From positions 1,178,001 through 1,242,000 of the forward strand of contig JAOSKN010000003.1 in assembly GCA_027493525.1 (NCBI GenBank): a stretch of DNA of 64,000 nucleotides, given 5' to 3'. Position numbers and translations under genes: made by a program. Below are positions 28,750 to 38,878 of the stretch, piece after piece. The notes below the pieces were generated by a model. The model made no database searches. It saw only the letters and a program-made list of their open reading frames with translations, and had not been told where the DNA came from. This DNA comes from Planctomycetota bacterium. Its GTDB lineage: Bacteria; Planctomycetota; SZUA-567; H5-PLA8. Each line of letters opens with the position of its first letter. Within the stretch, counting starts at the first letter, position 1.

Positions 28750-29580
28750 CTACGCCTTCGCGTCCTTCGACGCCTTCACGCACAGCGCCAGGAGCGCCTG
28801 CTGGTACGCGGGCTTGATCTCCACGATCTCCAGCCCGGCCTGAAAGCGGTGGCTCTCCTGGTCGGGCTTCTCCTGCTCGCGGATCCAGCGCACCTGGCAG
28901 ACCGCGCGGACCTCGTGCTCGGGATCCTGCAAGGTCACGTCGGCGTAGACGTCGCTGGGCTGGGCCTCCGAGATCGCCACCGGCACGCGCGGGACGTCCA
29001 TCACCGCCAGGCCGCCCTGCGAGATGTCCAGCGTCGTCACGAAGCGGATCTCGTCCTCGATCGGCGAACCGATCCGCGTGCAGAATTGCAGGCTCACCGG
29101 GATCCGCGCGCGGAAGCGCGAGAACTTGCGCGGGATGCGCCCGCGATACAGACGGTCGCGCCGCGCCTCCACGTGGTCCTCGCGCGCCACGAAGAGCTTG
29201 ACGGCCCGGCGGCAGCCGTACTCCAGCTCGCGCACCGCGCCCGGCTTGAGCGGCTCGGCGACGGCCAGGCAGACGTACCCCGGCGTCTCCTCGAAGGGCA
29301 CGCAGCGGTGGTCCTTCAGCGCGCGGTACGGGAAGATCCGGCTGTACTCGTCGGGGATCGCGCGCGCCTCCAGGTCCACCGTCGGCAGGTTCGCCAGCAG
29401 CGCCAGCGCGTCGCGGAGCTGCTCCGGCGTGAGGTCCCCGGCGGCCACGAGGTACGCGCCCAGCCGCATCCCGTGCTGCTTCGCCCCGCCGGCGGCCGCT
29501 TCGAGCTGCGCCGCCGTCGCCTGCCGCCGGTGCAGCAGAATCTCGCCGAGTTTGCGGTCGTCGCCCGTCAGCTTCGCCAT
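28750..29580 (-). CDS. MshEN (GspE/PilB N-terminal)-like plus PilZ domain protein
   Basis: KLGEILLHRRQATAAQLEAA...LGAYLVAAGDLTPEQLRDALALLANLPTVDLEARAIPDEYSRIFPYRALKDHRCVPFEE, then PilZ-like RKFSRFRARIPVSLQF...TLDISQGGLAVM. Confidence 0.8.
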   Translation of the reverse strand: MAKLTGDDRKLGEILLHRRQATAAQLEAAAGGAKQHGMRLGAYLVAAGDLTPEQLRDALALLANLPTVDLEARAIPDEYSRIFPYRALKDHRCVPFEETPGYVCLAVAEPLKPGAVRELEYGCRRAVKLFVAREDHVEARRDRLYRGRIPRKFSRFRARIPVSLQFCTRIGSPIEDEIRFVTTLDISQGGLAVMDVPRVPVAISEAQPSDVYADVTLQDPEHEVRAVCQVRWIREQEKPDQESHRFQAGLEIVEIKPAYQQALLALCVKASKDAKA

Positions 29581-29753
29581 GCGCGCGCCCTTTCGCCCCG
29601 GCGTACGATAGGGCCGTATCTTAACACGCCCGCCCCCGCCCCGCCGAACCGCAATCCTGCCCGCGCGGAACGCGGACGGGGTGCTTCACCGCAGAGAACA
29701 CAGAGCACACGGAGGTGAAGAGGGATTGGGGCTATGAATCAGACCCCTTCCTT

Positions 29754-29781
29754 CATTCCCCATCCCGCATTCCGCATTCGC
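29754..29781. repeat. Short heptanucleotide array
   Basis: CATTCCC CATCCCG CATTCCG CATTCGC. Confidence 0.6.
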
Positions 29782-30073
29782 AAGGTCTCATTTTGCCGTT
29801 GACATCCGCGCCGCCAGCCGGTTTATTGACCCGATCATGTGCGCCGCACCCCAGACCCACGCTTCCCGCGCCCCCTCGGCGCCTGGAGGGTTCAACGTCC
29901 GCGGAGCCTTTGCCGCGGACGTGGTGCTCCCGCTGTAACCCCGCCGTGCCTTGCGCCTCGACCCTGACGAACCGAATCCAAGCCGTGCCCCGAGCCGCGC
30001 GAACGTGCGCGCGACGACCGAACTTTGACCGGCGCTTCACGCGCCTTGCGACGAAGAACAGGAACCTGAACCC

Positions 30074-31705
30074 ATGAGCACCGCCAAATCCGCCCGCGCC
30101 AAGGCCGTCAAGCCCGGCGCCGATCCCAACCGCCTCGTCGTCTTCGATACCACCCTTCGCGACGGCGAGCAGTCCCCGGGCGCGACCATGAACCAGGAGG
30201 AGAAGATCCAGGTCGCCCGCGCGCTCTACCGGCTGAAGGTCGACGTCATCGAGGCCGGCTTCCCCATCGCCAGCCCCGGCGACCACGACGCGGTGAAGGC
30301 CATCGCCGAGGACCTCGACGAGAAGGACGCGCCCATTATCTGCGGCCTCGCGCGCAGCCTCGAGAAGGACATCCGCTCCGCCGCCAGCGCCGTCAAGAAC
30401 GCGCGCCGGCCGCGCATCCACGTCTTCCTGGCCACCAGCGCCATCCACCGCCAGTTCAAGCTCAAGAAGGCCAAGGACGAGATCGTCAAGCAGGCCGTCG
30501 AGGCCGTGACCTTCGCCCGGAGCCTCGTGGAGGACATCGAGTTCAGCCCCGAGGACGCCAGCCGCACCGAGCCCGAGTTTCTCTGCGAGGTCACCGAGGC
30601 CGTCATCGCCGCCGGCGCCTCCACCGTCAACATCCCCGACACCGTCGGCTACGCCATCCCCGACCAGTTCGGCTCCGTCATTCGCACGCTCAAGGAGAAG
30701 GTTCCCAACATCGAGGACGCCGTGATCAGCGTGCACTGCCACAACGACCTGGGCCTCGCCGTCGCCAACAGCCTCGCCGGCGTCCGCAACGGCGCGCGGC
30801 AGGTCGAATGCACCATCAACGGCATCGGCGAACGCGCCGGCAACGCCGCCCTGGAGGAACTGGTCATGGCGCTGCGCACACGCCACGACTTCTTCCCCTA
30901 CGTCACCGGGATCGACTCGCGCCGCATCCTGCCCACCAGCAAGCTCGTCAGCAACATCACCGGCATCCACGTCCAGCGCAACAAGGCCGTCGTCGGCGAG
31001 AACGCCTTCGCCCACGAATCCGGCATCCACCAGGACGGCGTGCTCAAGGAGCGCACCACCTACGAGATCATGCGCCCCGAAGACGTCGGCGTCGAGAAGT
31101 CCATGCTGGTCCTCGGCAAGCACAGCGGGAAGCACGCCTTCAAGAATCGCCTGAAGGACCTGGGCTACGACCTGGAGGAGAAGCCGCTCGTCGACGCCTT
31201 CGAGAAGTTCAAGACCCTCTGCGACAAGAAGAAGACCATCTACGACGCCGACCTGATCGCGCTCGTCGAGGACCAGCTCGTCTCGTCCGCTCCCGTCTGG
31301 GAACTGGAACTGCTGCAAGTCGCCAGCGGCAACAAGGCCGTGCCCACCGCCACCGTGATCCTGCGCCGCGAAAAGGCCGTCTACCAGGACGCCGCCACCG
31401 GCGACGGCCCCATCGACGCGCTCACCAAGGCCATCGACCGCATCACCGGCGTCTCGGGCAAGATCCTCGATTACCAGGTCCGCGCCGTCAGCGAAGGGCG
31501 CGAGGCCCAGGGCGAGGTCGACATCAAGTGCGACTTCGACGGCGAGGTGCTCTACGGGCGCGGCTTCAGCACCGACATCATCGAAGCCAGCGCCAAGGCC
31601 TACCTCAACGCCGTCTGCCGCGCCTGCGCCAAAGGCGATACCGCCGTCAAGAAGACCGAGCGGCCCGGCCACGTCGCGCCCAAGCCCGTGGGGGCCACGC
31701 CGTAG
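30074..31705 (+). CDS. leuA: 2-isopropylmalate synthase
   Basis: RLVVFDTTLRDGEQSPGATMNQEEKIQVARALYRLKVDVIEAGFPIASPGD...HCHNDLGLAVANSLAGVRNGARQVECTINGIGERAGNAALEE. Confidence 0.96.
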   Translation: MSTAKSARAKAVKPGADPNRLVVFDTTLRDGEQSPGATMNQEEKIQVARALYRLKVDVIEAGFPIASPGDHDAVKAIAEDLDEKDAPIICGLARSLEKDIRSAASAVKNARRPRIHVFLATSAIHRQFKLKKAKDEIVKQAVEAVTFARSLVEDIEFSPEDASRTEPEFLCEVTEAVIAAGASTVNIPDTVGYAIPDQFGSVIRTLKEKVPNIEDAVISVHCHNDLGLAVANSLAGVRNGARQVECTINGIGERAGNAALEELVMALRTRHDFFPYVTGIDSRRILPTSKLVSNITGIHVQRNKAVVGENAFAHESGIHQDGVLKERTTYEIMRPEDVGVEKSMLVLGKHSGKHAFKNRLKDLGYDLEEKPLVDAFEKFKTLCDKKKTIYDADLIALVEDQLVSSAPVWELELLQVASGNKAVPTATVILRREKAVYQDAATGDGPIDALTKAIDRITGVSGKILDYQVRAVSEGREAQGEVDIKCDFDGEVLYGRGFSTDIIEASAKAYLNAVCRACAKGDTAVKKTERPGHVAPKPVGATP

Positions 31706-31712
31706 GGCGGCG

Positions 31713-31761
31713 GTAATCTGTAATCTGTATTCTGTATTTTCTGTATTCTGTAATCAGTGAA
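31713..31761. repeat. Heptanucleotide array after leuA
   Basis: GTAATCT GTAATCT GTATTCT GTATTTT CTGTATT CTGTAAT CAGTGAA. Confidence 0.75.
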
Positions 31762-31767
31762 CGGGAG

Positions 31768-31802
31768 AGGCGGGGCGCGCGATGGCGTGCCCCGCCTTTT
31801 TG
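31768..31802 (+). terminator. Rho-independent terminator downstream of leuA
   Basis: AGGCGGGGC-GCGCGATGGCGT-GCCCCGCCT followed by TTTTT. Confidence 0.85.
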
Positions 31803-31980
31803 ATCACGGGCCAAGGCAGGTAAAGCGCGGCAAAGAGTATGGCTGTCGCGGTGAAGAATCTATAATCCCGATACCTTCCGTCTCCCCCGCCAACCAAGCC
31901 CTGTAGCACCTGCGGCAGTCAATCGCCAGAACCCAGAACCCGAATTCTCCGGCCTCCGTGCCTCCGTGGTGAAACAAGCT

Positions 31981-32439
31981 TCAAGCGCAGCGCGCCGCCA
32001 ACCCCTGCACCGCCGCCCAGTCGTGCGCCGCGGCCCGCTGCACGGCCGCGTGCAGCACTTCCATATCGATCGGCTTGTGGAAGACCGCCGTCACCAGCGG
32101 CATCCGGCGCAGCGCCTCCACCTGCCGGTCCTCCGGCGCAAGCCCCGTCAACACCAGCACCGGCGGCGGAGGATCAAACTTCAACGCCGGATGCCGCAGC
32201 AGCGCCCGCGCCAGCGCCGTTCCGTCCATGTTGGGCATCACCACGTCCACCAGGATCACCCCCACGCGCGCCCCGGCCAGCACGTCCAGCGCCTCCTCGC
32301 CGTCCTCGCAGGCATACACCTGAAAGCCCTCGGAAAGGCGGTAGCTGACCAGCGTGCGCCACGCGAAGTCGTCTTCGACAAGCAGGATAGAAGGGAGGTC
32401 CGCAACCAACATGAGGATGTACTCCAAACGACTATGCAC
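31981..32439 (-). CDS. Response regulator receiver domain protein
   Basis: PSILLVEDDFAWRTLVSYRLSEGFQVYACEDGEEALDVLAGARVGVILVDVVMPNMDGTALARALLRHP. Confidence 0.9.
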   Translation of the reverse strand: MHSRLEYILMLVADLPSILLVEDDFAWRTLVSYRLSEGFQVYACEDGEEALDVLAGARVGVILVDVVMPNMDGTALARALLRHPALKFDPPPPVLVLTGLAPEDRQVEALRRMPLVTAVFHKPIDMEVLHAAVQRAAAHDWAAVQGLAARCA

Positions 32440-32543
32440 AAAATATAGTCGGCTTTCGTTCGGATGCCAATAGGAATATTATCTAAATTAAAGCCAAGGC
32501 GTTATAGATCATGGTCGTTGTGGTACACTGAATACATAAGCAT

Positions 32544-33134
32544 ATGCACGTAGCGTGCATGGCTGTCGTATTGGGGCTGGGTGCTAAACGTATGCAGCGC
32601 TTCGCCATCTACTTCGAAGCCCCTCCCGAACCCGGAACCCGACCCGTCCAGATCGTGCGCATGTCCATGCGCGCGCTCTTCCATCACGGCGTCAAATACT
32701 GGCCCTTCGCCGCTTCGCTCAACGACCTCCGCGACATCATGAAGACGCTCCAGGCGCGCGGGCAGAAGCCCGACCTCTTCGTCGTCAACACCTTCGGCTC
32801 CATGAAGCTCCTCCCGTCGCTGGACTTCCTGATGGGCGAGACGCCCGTCTTCTTCTTCCGCCGCACCCTCTTCTGGCTCAAGGACGGCGGCGGCGAAGCG
32901 GACGCCGGCAGCACCCACTTCTCCACCATCCTCAAGCAGATGACCCCGCGCCTCACCACCGTCTGGCGCTACGGCGGCGCCAACGCCGAGGACGTCGCGA
33001 TCGACTGCGCGCGCCGGATCGCCCTGTTCCTCGCGGATGGAAAATTCCGCAACCTCGAGCATTCCGGGCACACCGACTTCGACCTCGGCAACGAACGCCA
33101 GGCCTGGCGCAAGATGCTCGGGACCGCCGACTGA
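32544..33134 (+). CDS. Hypothetical protein (alternative start at 32592)
   Basis: 196 aa, good coding pattern; MQRFAIYFEAPPEPGTRPVQIVRMSMRALFHHGVKYWPFAASLNDLRDI. Confidence 0.6.
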   Translation: MHVACMAVVLGLGAKRMQRFAIYFEAPPEPGTRPVQIVRMSMRALFHHGVKYWPFAASLNDLRDIMKTLQARGQKPDLFVVNTFGSMKLLPSLDFLMGETPVFFFRRTLFWLKDGGGEADAGSTHFSTILKQMTPRLTTVWRYGGANAEDVAIDCARRIALFLADGKFRNLEHSGHTDFDLGNERQAWRKMLGTAD

Positions 33135-33353
33135 CCCCCGTGCCGCGCGCGTCTCGACCGCCGGCCGCGCCGTCGTCACGTCCCTTCGCCCCGCGCTTTC
33201 CGCCCAACCCGCTCGAATGCCGGCCCCGTTCGCGCGTCTTCCATGGGGAGCCCCGGCTCCCGCGCCCCGCCATGGCGTGAAAGCGCGGAAACCGTTACAG
33301 TAAGTACCCTGTAGAAGGTTGGGACTCGAACTCAAAGAGGAGCGCCCCATCGC

Positions 33354-35214
33354 ATGAAGCGCCTTAACCTGCCGCGCAAGACCGCGGCGCTGCTGGTGTT
33401 GCTCGCCGTGAGCGGCCTGGCCCGCGCCGAGGAAGACGTCCCGTCCGCCGGGCAGATCCTCCCCGAGGACACCATCCTCGCCATCCGTTTGGGCGAATGG
33501 AGCCGCTGGGCGCAGGACTGGGACAAGACCAGCCTCGCGAAGATCTGCGCCGAGCCGGAGATCCAGGCCTTCATGGCCGGCCCGCTGGCGCGCTGGCGCG
33601 ACCTGACCAAGGATCCCGCCAACCCCGCGCAGCCCGCCCCAGCCGGCGGCGGCGCGGCCGGCATCGTCGCCAACGTCCTCAACACCCTCCAGGCCTTCGT
33701 GCCCGGGCCGGTCACGCTCGCCGTCTGCCGCGGCGGCGAACCCGCCGCCGGCGCCCCGCCCAAGCCCCCCCGCCCTCGCCGTGATCATGCGCAGCACCAG
33801 CGTCGGGCAGTGGGTCAAGGTCGTCCAGATCCTCCAGGACCAGTTGCCCTTCAAGGTCCTGCAGAAGGAGGACTACCAGGGCGCGCTGATCCTCGTCGCC
33901 CCCACCGAGCAATACTCCTTCTCGATCACCGAGTACGGCAAGCACCTCGTCTTCACCACCGACAGGGAACTCTGCAAGCAGATCGTCGACGGCATCGGCG
34001 GCATCCTGCCCAAGAAACTCGCCGACAATCCGCGCTTCCAGGCCAGCGGGCTCACCGGCGCCGAGCCCATGGGCGCGTTCCTCAATGTCGCCGCCCTCCG
34101 CGAGATGCTCGGCGCGCAGCCCGGCGCCGACGCCGGCCGCATCAGGGAGACCCTCGACTTCCTGGGCCTCGAAGACCTCCACTCCATCGCCTGGTCCATG
34201 CGCCTCGACGGGCAGGCCTTCGCCTCCCGCGCGGCCTTCCTGACCAAGGACAAGCGCGGCGGGCTGCTCGCGGCCCTCGACAACGAACCGCTCGGCCCCG
34301 AAGCGCTCAAGATCTGCCCGCCCCATACCCCCTTCATCGTGGGCCTCAAGGCCAAGCCCGAGTACCTCTCGCGCCTGCTCCGCGGCGGCATGGGCGCGGG
34401 CAGCGCCGCCAGCGAGCGCATGCGCAAGGTCTTCGAGCAGGCCAAGGCCGACGGCCGCGACCTGGGCAAGGAACTGGCCGAGGCCTTCGGCAACGAGCTG
34501 ATCGTCACCAGCTACAAGGACCCCGGCAGCCCCACCCTCGGCGCCTCCAGTTCGCTCGTCTTCAGCCTCTCCGTCAAGGATCCGGCCAAGGCCGAAGAAC
34601 TCCTCGCGCAGGTCCTCGAGCGCGCCGTCAAGGTCCACAACGCCGAAGGCGCCGGGCAGGTCGCGCTCCAGTCCGTCGACGTGGAAGGCAAGAAGGTCCG
34701 CTACATCCGCGGCGTCCAGTCCGGCAGCGGCACCGAACCCAAGTACGTCCTCACCGCCGAACGCCTGATCGTGGCGATGGACATGCTGGTCCTCAAGAGC
34801 GCCCTCAAGAACCTGAAGGAAGACGGGCTGCTCCAGATGGCCCACTACAAGGAGGCTGTGAAGGGCACCGACGGCCGTCTCGGCAGCATGTTCGTCTACG
34901 TGGACTGGGCGCAGTGGTATTCGTCGGCCTTTAACCTCGGCGCGACCGCGCTGAAACTCATCGCGCCCGAAGCCCTGCTCAAGGAAGTCGGCGTGGACCT
35001 GAACCTGCTGCCCGCGCCCGACGCCGTCACCCGGCATCTCTTCCCGGCCATGGCGGTGATCGAAGCGACGGAGCAAGGCGTGGTCATGACCAGCCGCAGC
35101 CCATTGCCCTCGCTGGAAGTCGTCGCGCCGCCGGTCGCGGCCTTCTCCGCCGTCCTCGCCACCTTCGGCGCGCAGTTGGGCGGGGAAGAAAAGCCGGCGG
35201 AAAGACAGAAGTAG
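33354..35214 (+). CDS. Secreted hypothetical protein (DUF3352-like); apparent 1-nt frameshift at CCCCCCC (about 33765-33772)
   Basis: Frame 1 MKRLNLPRKTAALLVLLAVSGLARAEEDVPSAGQILPEDTILAIRLGEWSRWAQDWDKT...VTLAVCRGGEPAAGAPPKPP; then frame 3 ALAVIMRSTSVGQWVKVVQILQDQLPFKVLQ... to 35214. Confidence 0.7.
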
Positions 35215-35220
35215 AACGCC

Positions 35221-35250
35221 GGGTGCTGGGTTCTGGGGTCTGGGGTCTGG
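35221..35250. repeat. Heptanucleotide array
   Basis: GGGTGCT GGGTTCT GGGGTCT GGGGTCT GG, directly after the DUF3352-like gene. Confidence 0.75.
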
Positions 35251-35427
35251 TAGCGCGCGGCGGCCCTTGACCTGAGTGCGCATCGAGGCGCGCCGGTGCT
35301 TCAGCGGCGGGTTATCGGGTCAATATTCAACAGACGGCCGGGCACCGAGCCGCGTTGCAATCACGAGGACAGTTCGACCCGGAAAGTCCGTTGCAGTGCG
35401 TGGTTATCCGGCTGGCCGGCGGCCAAG

Positions 35428-35763
35428 TCACTGCAACTCGATCCACACGCTCCTACCGCGCCCGGTCTGATGCCAATGAACGACGATGATGCCGCACGCC
35501 ACGGCCGCGATGAGCAGCACGATGTTGTTCAGGGTCAGGCCGGCGCCCTTTACCATGAACAGGACTGCGAACGCTCCCCAAGCGAGGCACAAAAGCACCG
35601 CCGGGACAACAGCCCATTTCCGACGCAATAGGATGCCGATTCCCGCGGGGATGGCGAGGACGGCCGTGGTAATCCCGAACAGCCCAGGCGAGAGACGGCT
35701 GGCCACGAGGATGTAAGTGGCGCCGAGCAACCAGATAATCGCGATAAGCCGGGCAGCGAACAT
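35428..35763 (-). CDS. Small membrane protein (cassette-like gene)
   Basis: MFAARLIAIIWLLGATYILVASRLSPGLFGITTAVLAIPAGIGILLRRKWAVVPAVLLCLAWGAFAVLFMV, several TM helices. Confidence 0.7.
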   Translation of the reverse strand: MFAARLIAIIWLLGATYILVASRLSPGLFGITTAVLAIPAGIGILLRRKWAVVPAVLLCLAWGAFAVLFMVKGAGLTLNNIVLLIAAVACGIIVVHWHQTGRGRSVWIELQ

Positions 35764-35820
35764 TGTTAATGGGCAAGCCTCGAAGCCGGATAGCGACCGA
35801 GGCTCAGCCGCTGGTTAGGC
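35764..35820 (-). other. attC-like site (integron recombination site), degenerate
   Basis: Minus strand GCCTAACCAGCGGCTGAGCCTCGGTCGCTATCCGGCTTCGAGGCTTGCCCATTAAC; canonical GCCTAAC end, GAGCCTCG/CGAGGCTT arms, degenerate other end. Confidence 0.5.
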
Positions 35821-36086
35821 CGCTTGCCACGGTTCAGGCTGGACACGGGCATTCAGTTGGGCATAAGCTGAAATCGAAGCCATTCCTTACGCTGAAAGCT
35901 TAGATCCGCAACCCACTGGTCGACCCATGTTCCAAAAAGTGAACACAGGAATCCTATCTACCGGAGCATTTCCCGGCAAGGCTGGCGGCACGATCGCCCA
36001 TCGCATCGCCTTGCGCCTTTCAGGATCGGGCGCCGCTGGCCGCGGCCGTTGGCAGCCAGTGCCACGCGCGCCAACTTGCGCGGCCG

Positions 36087-36677
36087 CTAAATTGCGCCAT
36101 TCGGTTTTTCGCGCGAGTTGAACCCGGGGCACGCGCCTCGCACTTCCATTTGTGATTCGTCGAGATGGAAGACGAGATATTCACGGTCGGCAAGGAAATC
36201 GTATTCAGCGCCCAGCCGTTTCGCGATTTCCAGCACGTCGTCCTCCCAAGCTTGGCTCCAATCCATTTCCGACTCTTCGGGGAGCGGCTTCCCATTGTTG
36301 ACGCCGACCTCGCCCTCACCGCTGAATACTTCGCGTCGCTTGCTCCCTGAATCGAAAACTGTTAAACCGTATGAGCCCGAAGCGCCTTCGCACACCCAGC
36401 CAACAACCCGAGTATTCCATTTCTGGGAATATTTCAGCCACACGTCGTCTACCATCAGAACGAGTTCAGGATCGACGATGAACGTCCAACCGTCGGCGAC
36501 GTACGCCACCTTGGCTACTCGATTGCAATCGGGATTCCAGTCGAGTTCACGCGATGCCTGGTCGCCGGTCGGCACCGTGAAGGAGTCCTCGATGACGTAC
36601 TCGCATTTCCGGAGAATGTCGGCGATTTCATCGAGGTGCTCGCCCTCAATCGAAACGACGCTGATGTGCATGCTCAT
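36087..36677 (-). CDS. Hypothetical protein (cassette-like gene)
   Basis: 196 aa; MSMHISVVSIEGEHLDEIADILRKCEYVIEDSFTVPTGDQASRELDWNPDCNRVAKVAYVADGWTFIVDPELVLMVDDVW. Confidence 0.7.
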   Translation of the reverse strand: MSMHISVVSIEGEHLDEIADILRKCEYVIEDSFTVPTGDQASRELDWNPDCNRVAKVAYVADGWTFIVDPELVLMVDDVWLKYSQKWNTRVVGWVCEGASGSYGLTVFDSGSKRREVFSGEGEVGVNNGKPLPEESEMDWSQAWEDDVLEIAKRLGAEYDFLADREYLVFHLDESQMEVRGACPGFNSREKPNGAI

Positions 36678-36704
36678 GGGAACCCACCGGTCAGAGACGA
36701 AGCG

Positions 36705-36764
36705 GCATGAAGCTTGAGCTAAGCCGAACCGCGAAGCGGCTTCGGCTTGAATGAATTGTTAGGC
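36705..36764 (-). other. attC-like site (60 bp)
   Basis: Minus strand GCCTAACAATTCATTCAAGCCGAAGCCGCTTCGCGGTTCGGCTTAGCTCAAGCTTCATGC, close to the classical attC layout; degenerate R' end; the upstream ORF stop TAA lies inside GCCTAAC. Confidence 0.7.
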
Positions 36765-37091
36765 GGAGGGCCCGGGAGGCTCAACGCCCACGTCCTTCAA
36801 TCGCTTGGTGGCTATTGCCAGCTGCTCTTCGGAGAACAGTGCCCGCCAAGGCTCTTGTAGGACAAGGTACTCGACACTGAGTTTTAACTGCTCTCGGCCA
36901 CGAAGGAATAGCTCCGTGAAGCCAGCAGAGGGATTGGCGGACGCCAGTAGCTGATCTGCAGCGGCCTTGCCGCCGCTGCCTTGGACCATCTGAAGAAAGC
37001 GGGTAGCGCGGTACGGCGGGCTAAGACGAGCCGCTGACTCATAGATGTGGAGCATAGTCGCGTGGAACTGCTCTTCGAGATGCGATGGCAT
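36759..37091 (-). CDS. Hypothetical protein (cassette-like gene)
   Basis: 110 aa; MPSHLEEQFHATMLHIYESAARLSPPYRATRFLQMVQGSGGKAAADQLL...; stop TAA inside the attC-like GCCTAAC. Confidence 0.7.
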   Translation of the reverse strand: MPSHLEEQFHATMLHIYESAARLSPPYRATRFLQMVQGSGGKAAADQLLASANPSAGFTELFLRGREQLKLSVEYLVLQEPWRALFSEEQLAIATKRLKDVGVEPPGPSA

Positions 37092-37102
37092 TCGATCCCT
37101 CC

Positions 37103-37178
37103 GCCTAACATGTATTCGACCACCTTATTGCGGCCTGGCAAATCCAGAGGCTAAGACGATGGCCGCAACACGTCAATC
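37103..37178 (-). other. Possible third attC-like site (degenerate)
   Basis: GCCTAACATGTATTCGACCACC...TTGCGGCC...GGCCGCAA...GTCAATC; one canonical core end adjacent to the next ORF start. Confidence 0.4.
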
Positions 37179-37496
37179 GGCATCTTTTCCATATCTTCTT
37201 TCGCCCAGTATGGCGGGAATCTTTAAGACAAGAAATTTGACCTCCAAAGTGCGGTACTATTATTTCTTCGTTCGCGCGCTTTGCCGCGCGAGGGCGACAC
37301 CCAATCCGGCCTCTGCGCCGCGAGCATGAACCAGCCGAAACATCTTCGGCAAATTATCCCTAAATCCCATCTCTGTGTTCTCTGTGCCCTCTGTGGTTAA
37401 TCCTTCCTACGCGGCCCTTAAAGCCCGGAAATCCCCACGGTCCCGCCACAAGCTCACCAGGAAGCCCAGCGCCACCGTGACCAGCGCCCAGAACTC

Positions 37497-38878
37497 GGGG
37501 TATTGTCAAAAGTTGTGGATGGCGAGAGGAGAATCATGCGGCGTTTTCCTTGATGCCGTCCACGAAACGGATGCCTCGAATCACGTCTTCCAGCAGCTTA
37601 TGGCCGTTTAGTTTCCGCCAGCGCTTCTCGGCAACCTGAGCGAGTTTGAACACCATCGCCAGCGTGGCTTGGCGCGTGCCGCAGCCTTTGGTCTTGTGCG
37701 TCCGCAAGCGCACCGTGGCGAAGGCGGACTCGATCGGGTTCGTCGTTCTCAGATGCGCCCAATGCTCGGCGGGGAAATCGTAAAACGCCAACAGCGCGTC
37801 TTGGTCCTTGAGCAGACACTCGACCGCCTTGGGATGCTTGGCTTGGTACGTCGCCACGAACGCATCGAACGCTGCCTGCGCATCCTTGCGCGTCTGGGCC
37901 ATCCAGATCTGATGCAATTTCTCCTTGGCTGAAGGCTGTAATTTCTTGGGCAGGCCGTTCAGCACATTCATCGTCTTGTGAACCCAGCAACGCTGCACCC
38001 GGCACTTGGCAAAGGCTTTCGGAAGCGCCGCCCAGAAGCCCAACGCACCGTCGCCGATGGCCAGGTCCGGGCCGTTCTTCAAGCCGCGCGCTTTCAGGTC
38101 CGTCAAGACCTCAAGCCAGGACTGTTCGCTCTCCCGCACGCCGTCATGCACGGCGACCAGTTCCTTCTTGCCGTCGGCCGTGGCCCCCATGACCACCAGG
38201 ATGCACGAGCGGTCTTCCTCCAGGCGGACGTTGAAGTAGATGCCGTCCACCCACAGATACACGTAGCGCTTGCCCGCCAAGGACCGCCGGTTCCAGCTCG
38301 CGTACTCGGAGGCCCAGACGTCCTTGATCCGCGTGATCGTATTGGCCGAAAGCCCCTTGGCTTGCGGCCCCAACAGCGCGCTCAGCGCCTCCGGAAAGTC
38401 CTGCGTGGAGATGCCCTTCAAATAGAGCCACGGGATCAGGTCTTCCATGCTCTTGGTCCGGCGCAAATAGGGCGGCAGAATCTTGCTCGTAAAGGGCTCT
38501 CGCTCGTCCGAGGGGCGCCGGTCTTCCACGCGCGGCTGCGCTACGCGTACGGCGCCGATGCCCGTCTGGATCGTTCGTTCCGGCAGGTAGCCGTTGCGCA
38601 CCACCACGCGATGCCCGCGCTCGTCCCGCGCCCGCTCGAAACGCTGGAGGTATTCTTCCACCTCCGCGTTCAGCGCCGCGGCTAGCAAGCGCTGCGCGCC
38701 TTCGTTCAGGATGTGAGTAAGCACGTCCCGGCTGGACGCTTGCGGATCGAGCGAAACCGTCGTACCCTGGCTCATGTGGCGTATCCTCCTGCCCTTGTGG
38801 GCGTGGTGGCCTTAGATCTCCACCAAGGATACGCCGCACTTTTCTTTCTCGCTCATCCACAACTTTTGACAATACCCC
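37497..38878 (-). mobile_element. Complete IS256-family insertion sequence, copy 1 (1382 bp)
   Basis: Ends GGGGTATTGTCAAAAGTTGTGGATG / reverse complement; 9-bp TSD CCAGAACTC at 37488-37496 and 38879-38887. Confidence 0.95.
37534..38775 (-). CDS. IS256 family transposase
   Basis: 413 aa; YLWVDGIYFNVRLEEDRSCILVVMGATADGKKELVAVHDGVRESEQSWLEVLTDLKARGL...GDGALGFWAALPKAFAKCRVQRCWVHKTMNVLNGLPK. Confidence 0.96.
   Translation of the reverse strand: MSQGTTVSLDPQASSRDVLTHILNEGAQRLLAAALNAEVEEYLQRFERARDERGHRVVVRNGYLPERTIQTGIGAVRVAQPRVEDRRPSDEREPFTSKILPPYLRRTKSMEDLIPWLYLKGISTQDFPEALSALLGPQAKGLSANTITRIKDVWASEYASWNRRSLAGKRYVYLWVDGIYFNVRLEEDRSCILVVMGATADGKKELVAVHDGVRESEQSWLEVLTDLKARGLKNGPDLAIGDGALGFWAALPKAFAKCRVQRCWVHKTMNVLNGLPKKLQPSAKEKLHQIWMAQTRKDAQAAFDAFVATYQAKHPKAVECLLKDQDALLAFYDFPAEHWAHLRTTNPIESAFATVRLRTHKTKGCGTRQATLAMVFKLAQVAEKRWRKLNGHKLLEDVIRGIRFVDGIKENAA

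Noticed and set aside
29715-30077. 120-aa ORF upstream of leuA
   Set aside because: Low-complexity, spans heptamer repeats and the leuA leader; no leader-peptide-like run of Leu codons.
35887-36132. 81-aa minus-strand ORF within the cassette-like region
   Set aside because: Overlaps the end of the 36087..36677 gene, no attC at its stop, no family signal.
37978-38685. 235-aa plus-strand ORF (repeated at 62668..63375)
   Set aside because: Antisense shadow of the IS256 transposase, identical in both copies because the IS is duplicated.
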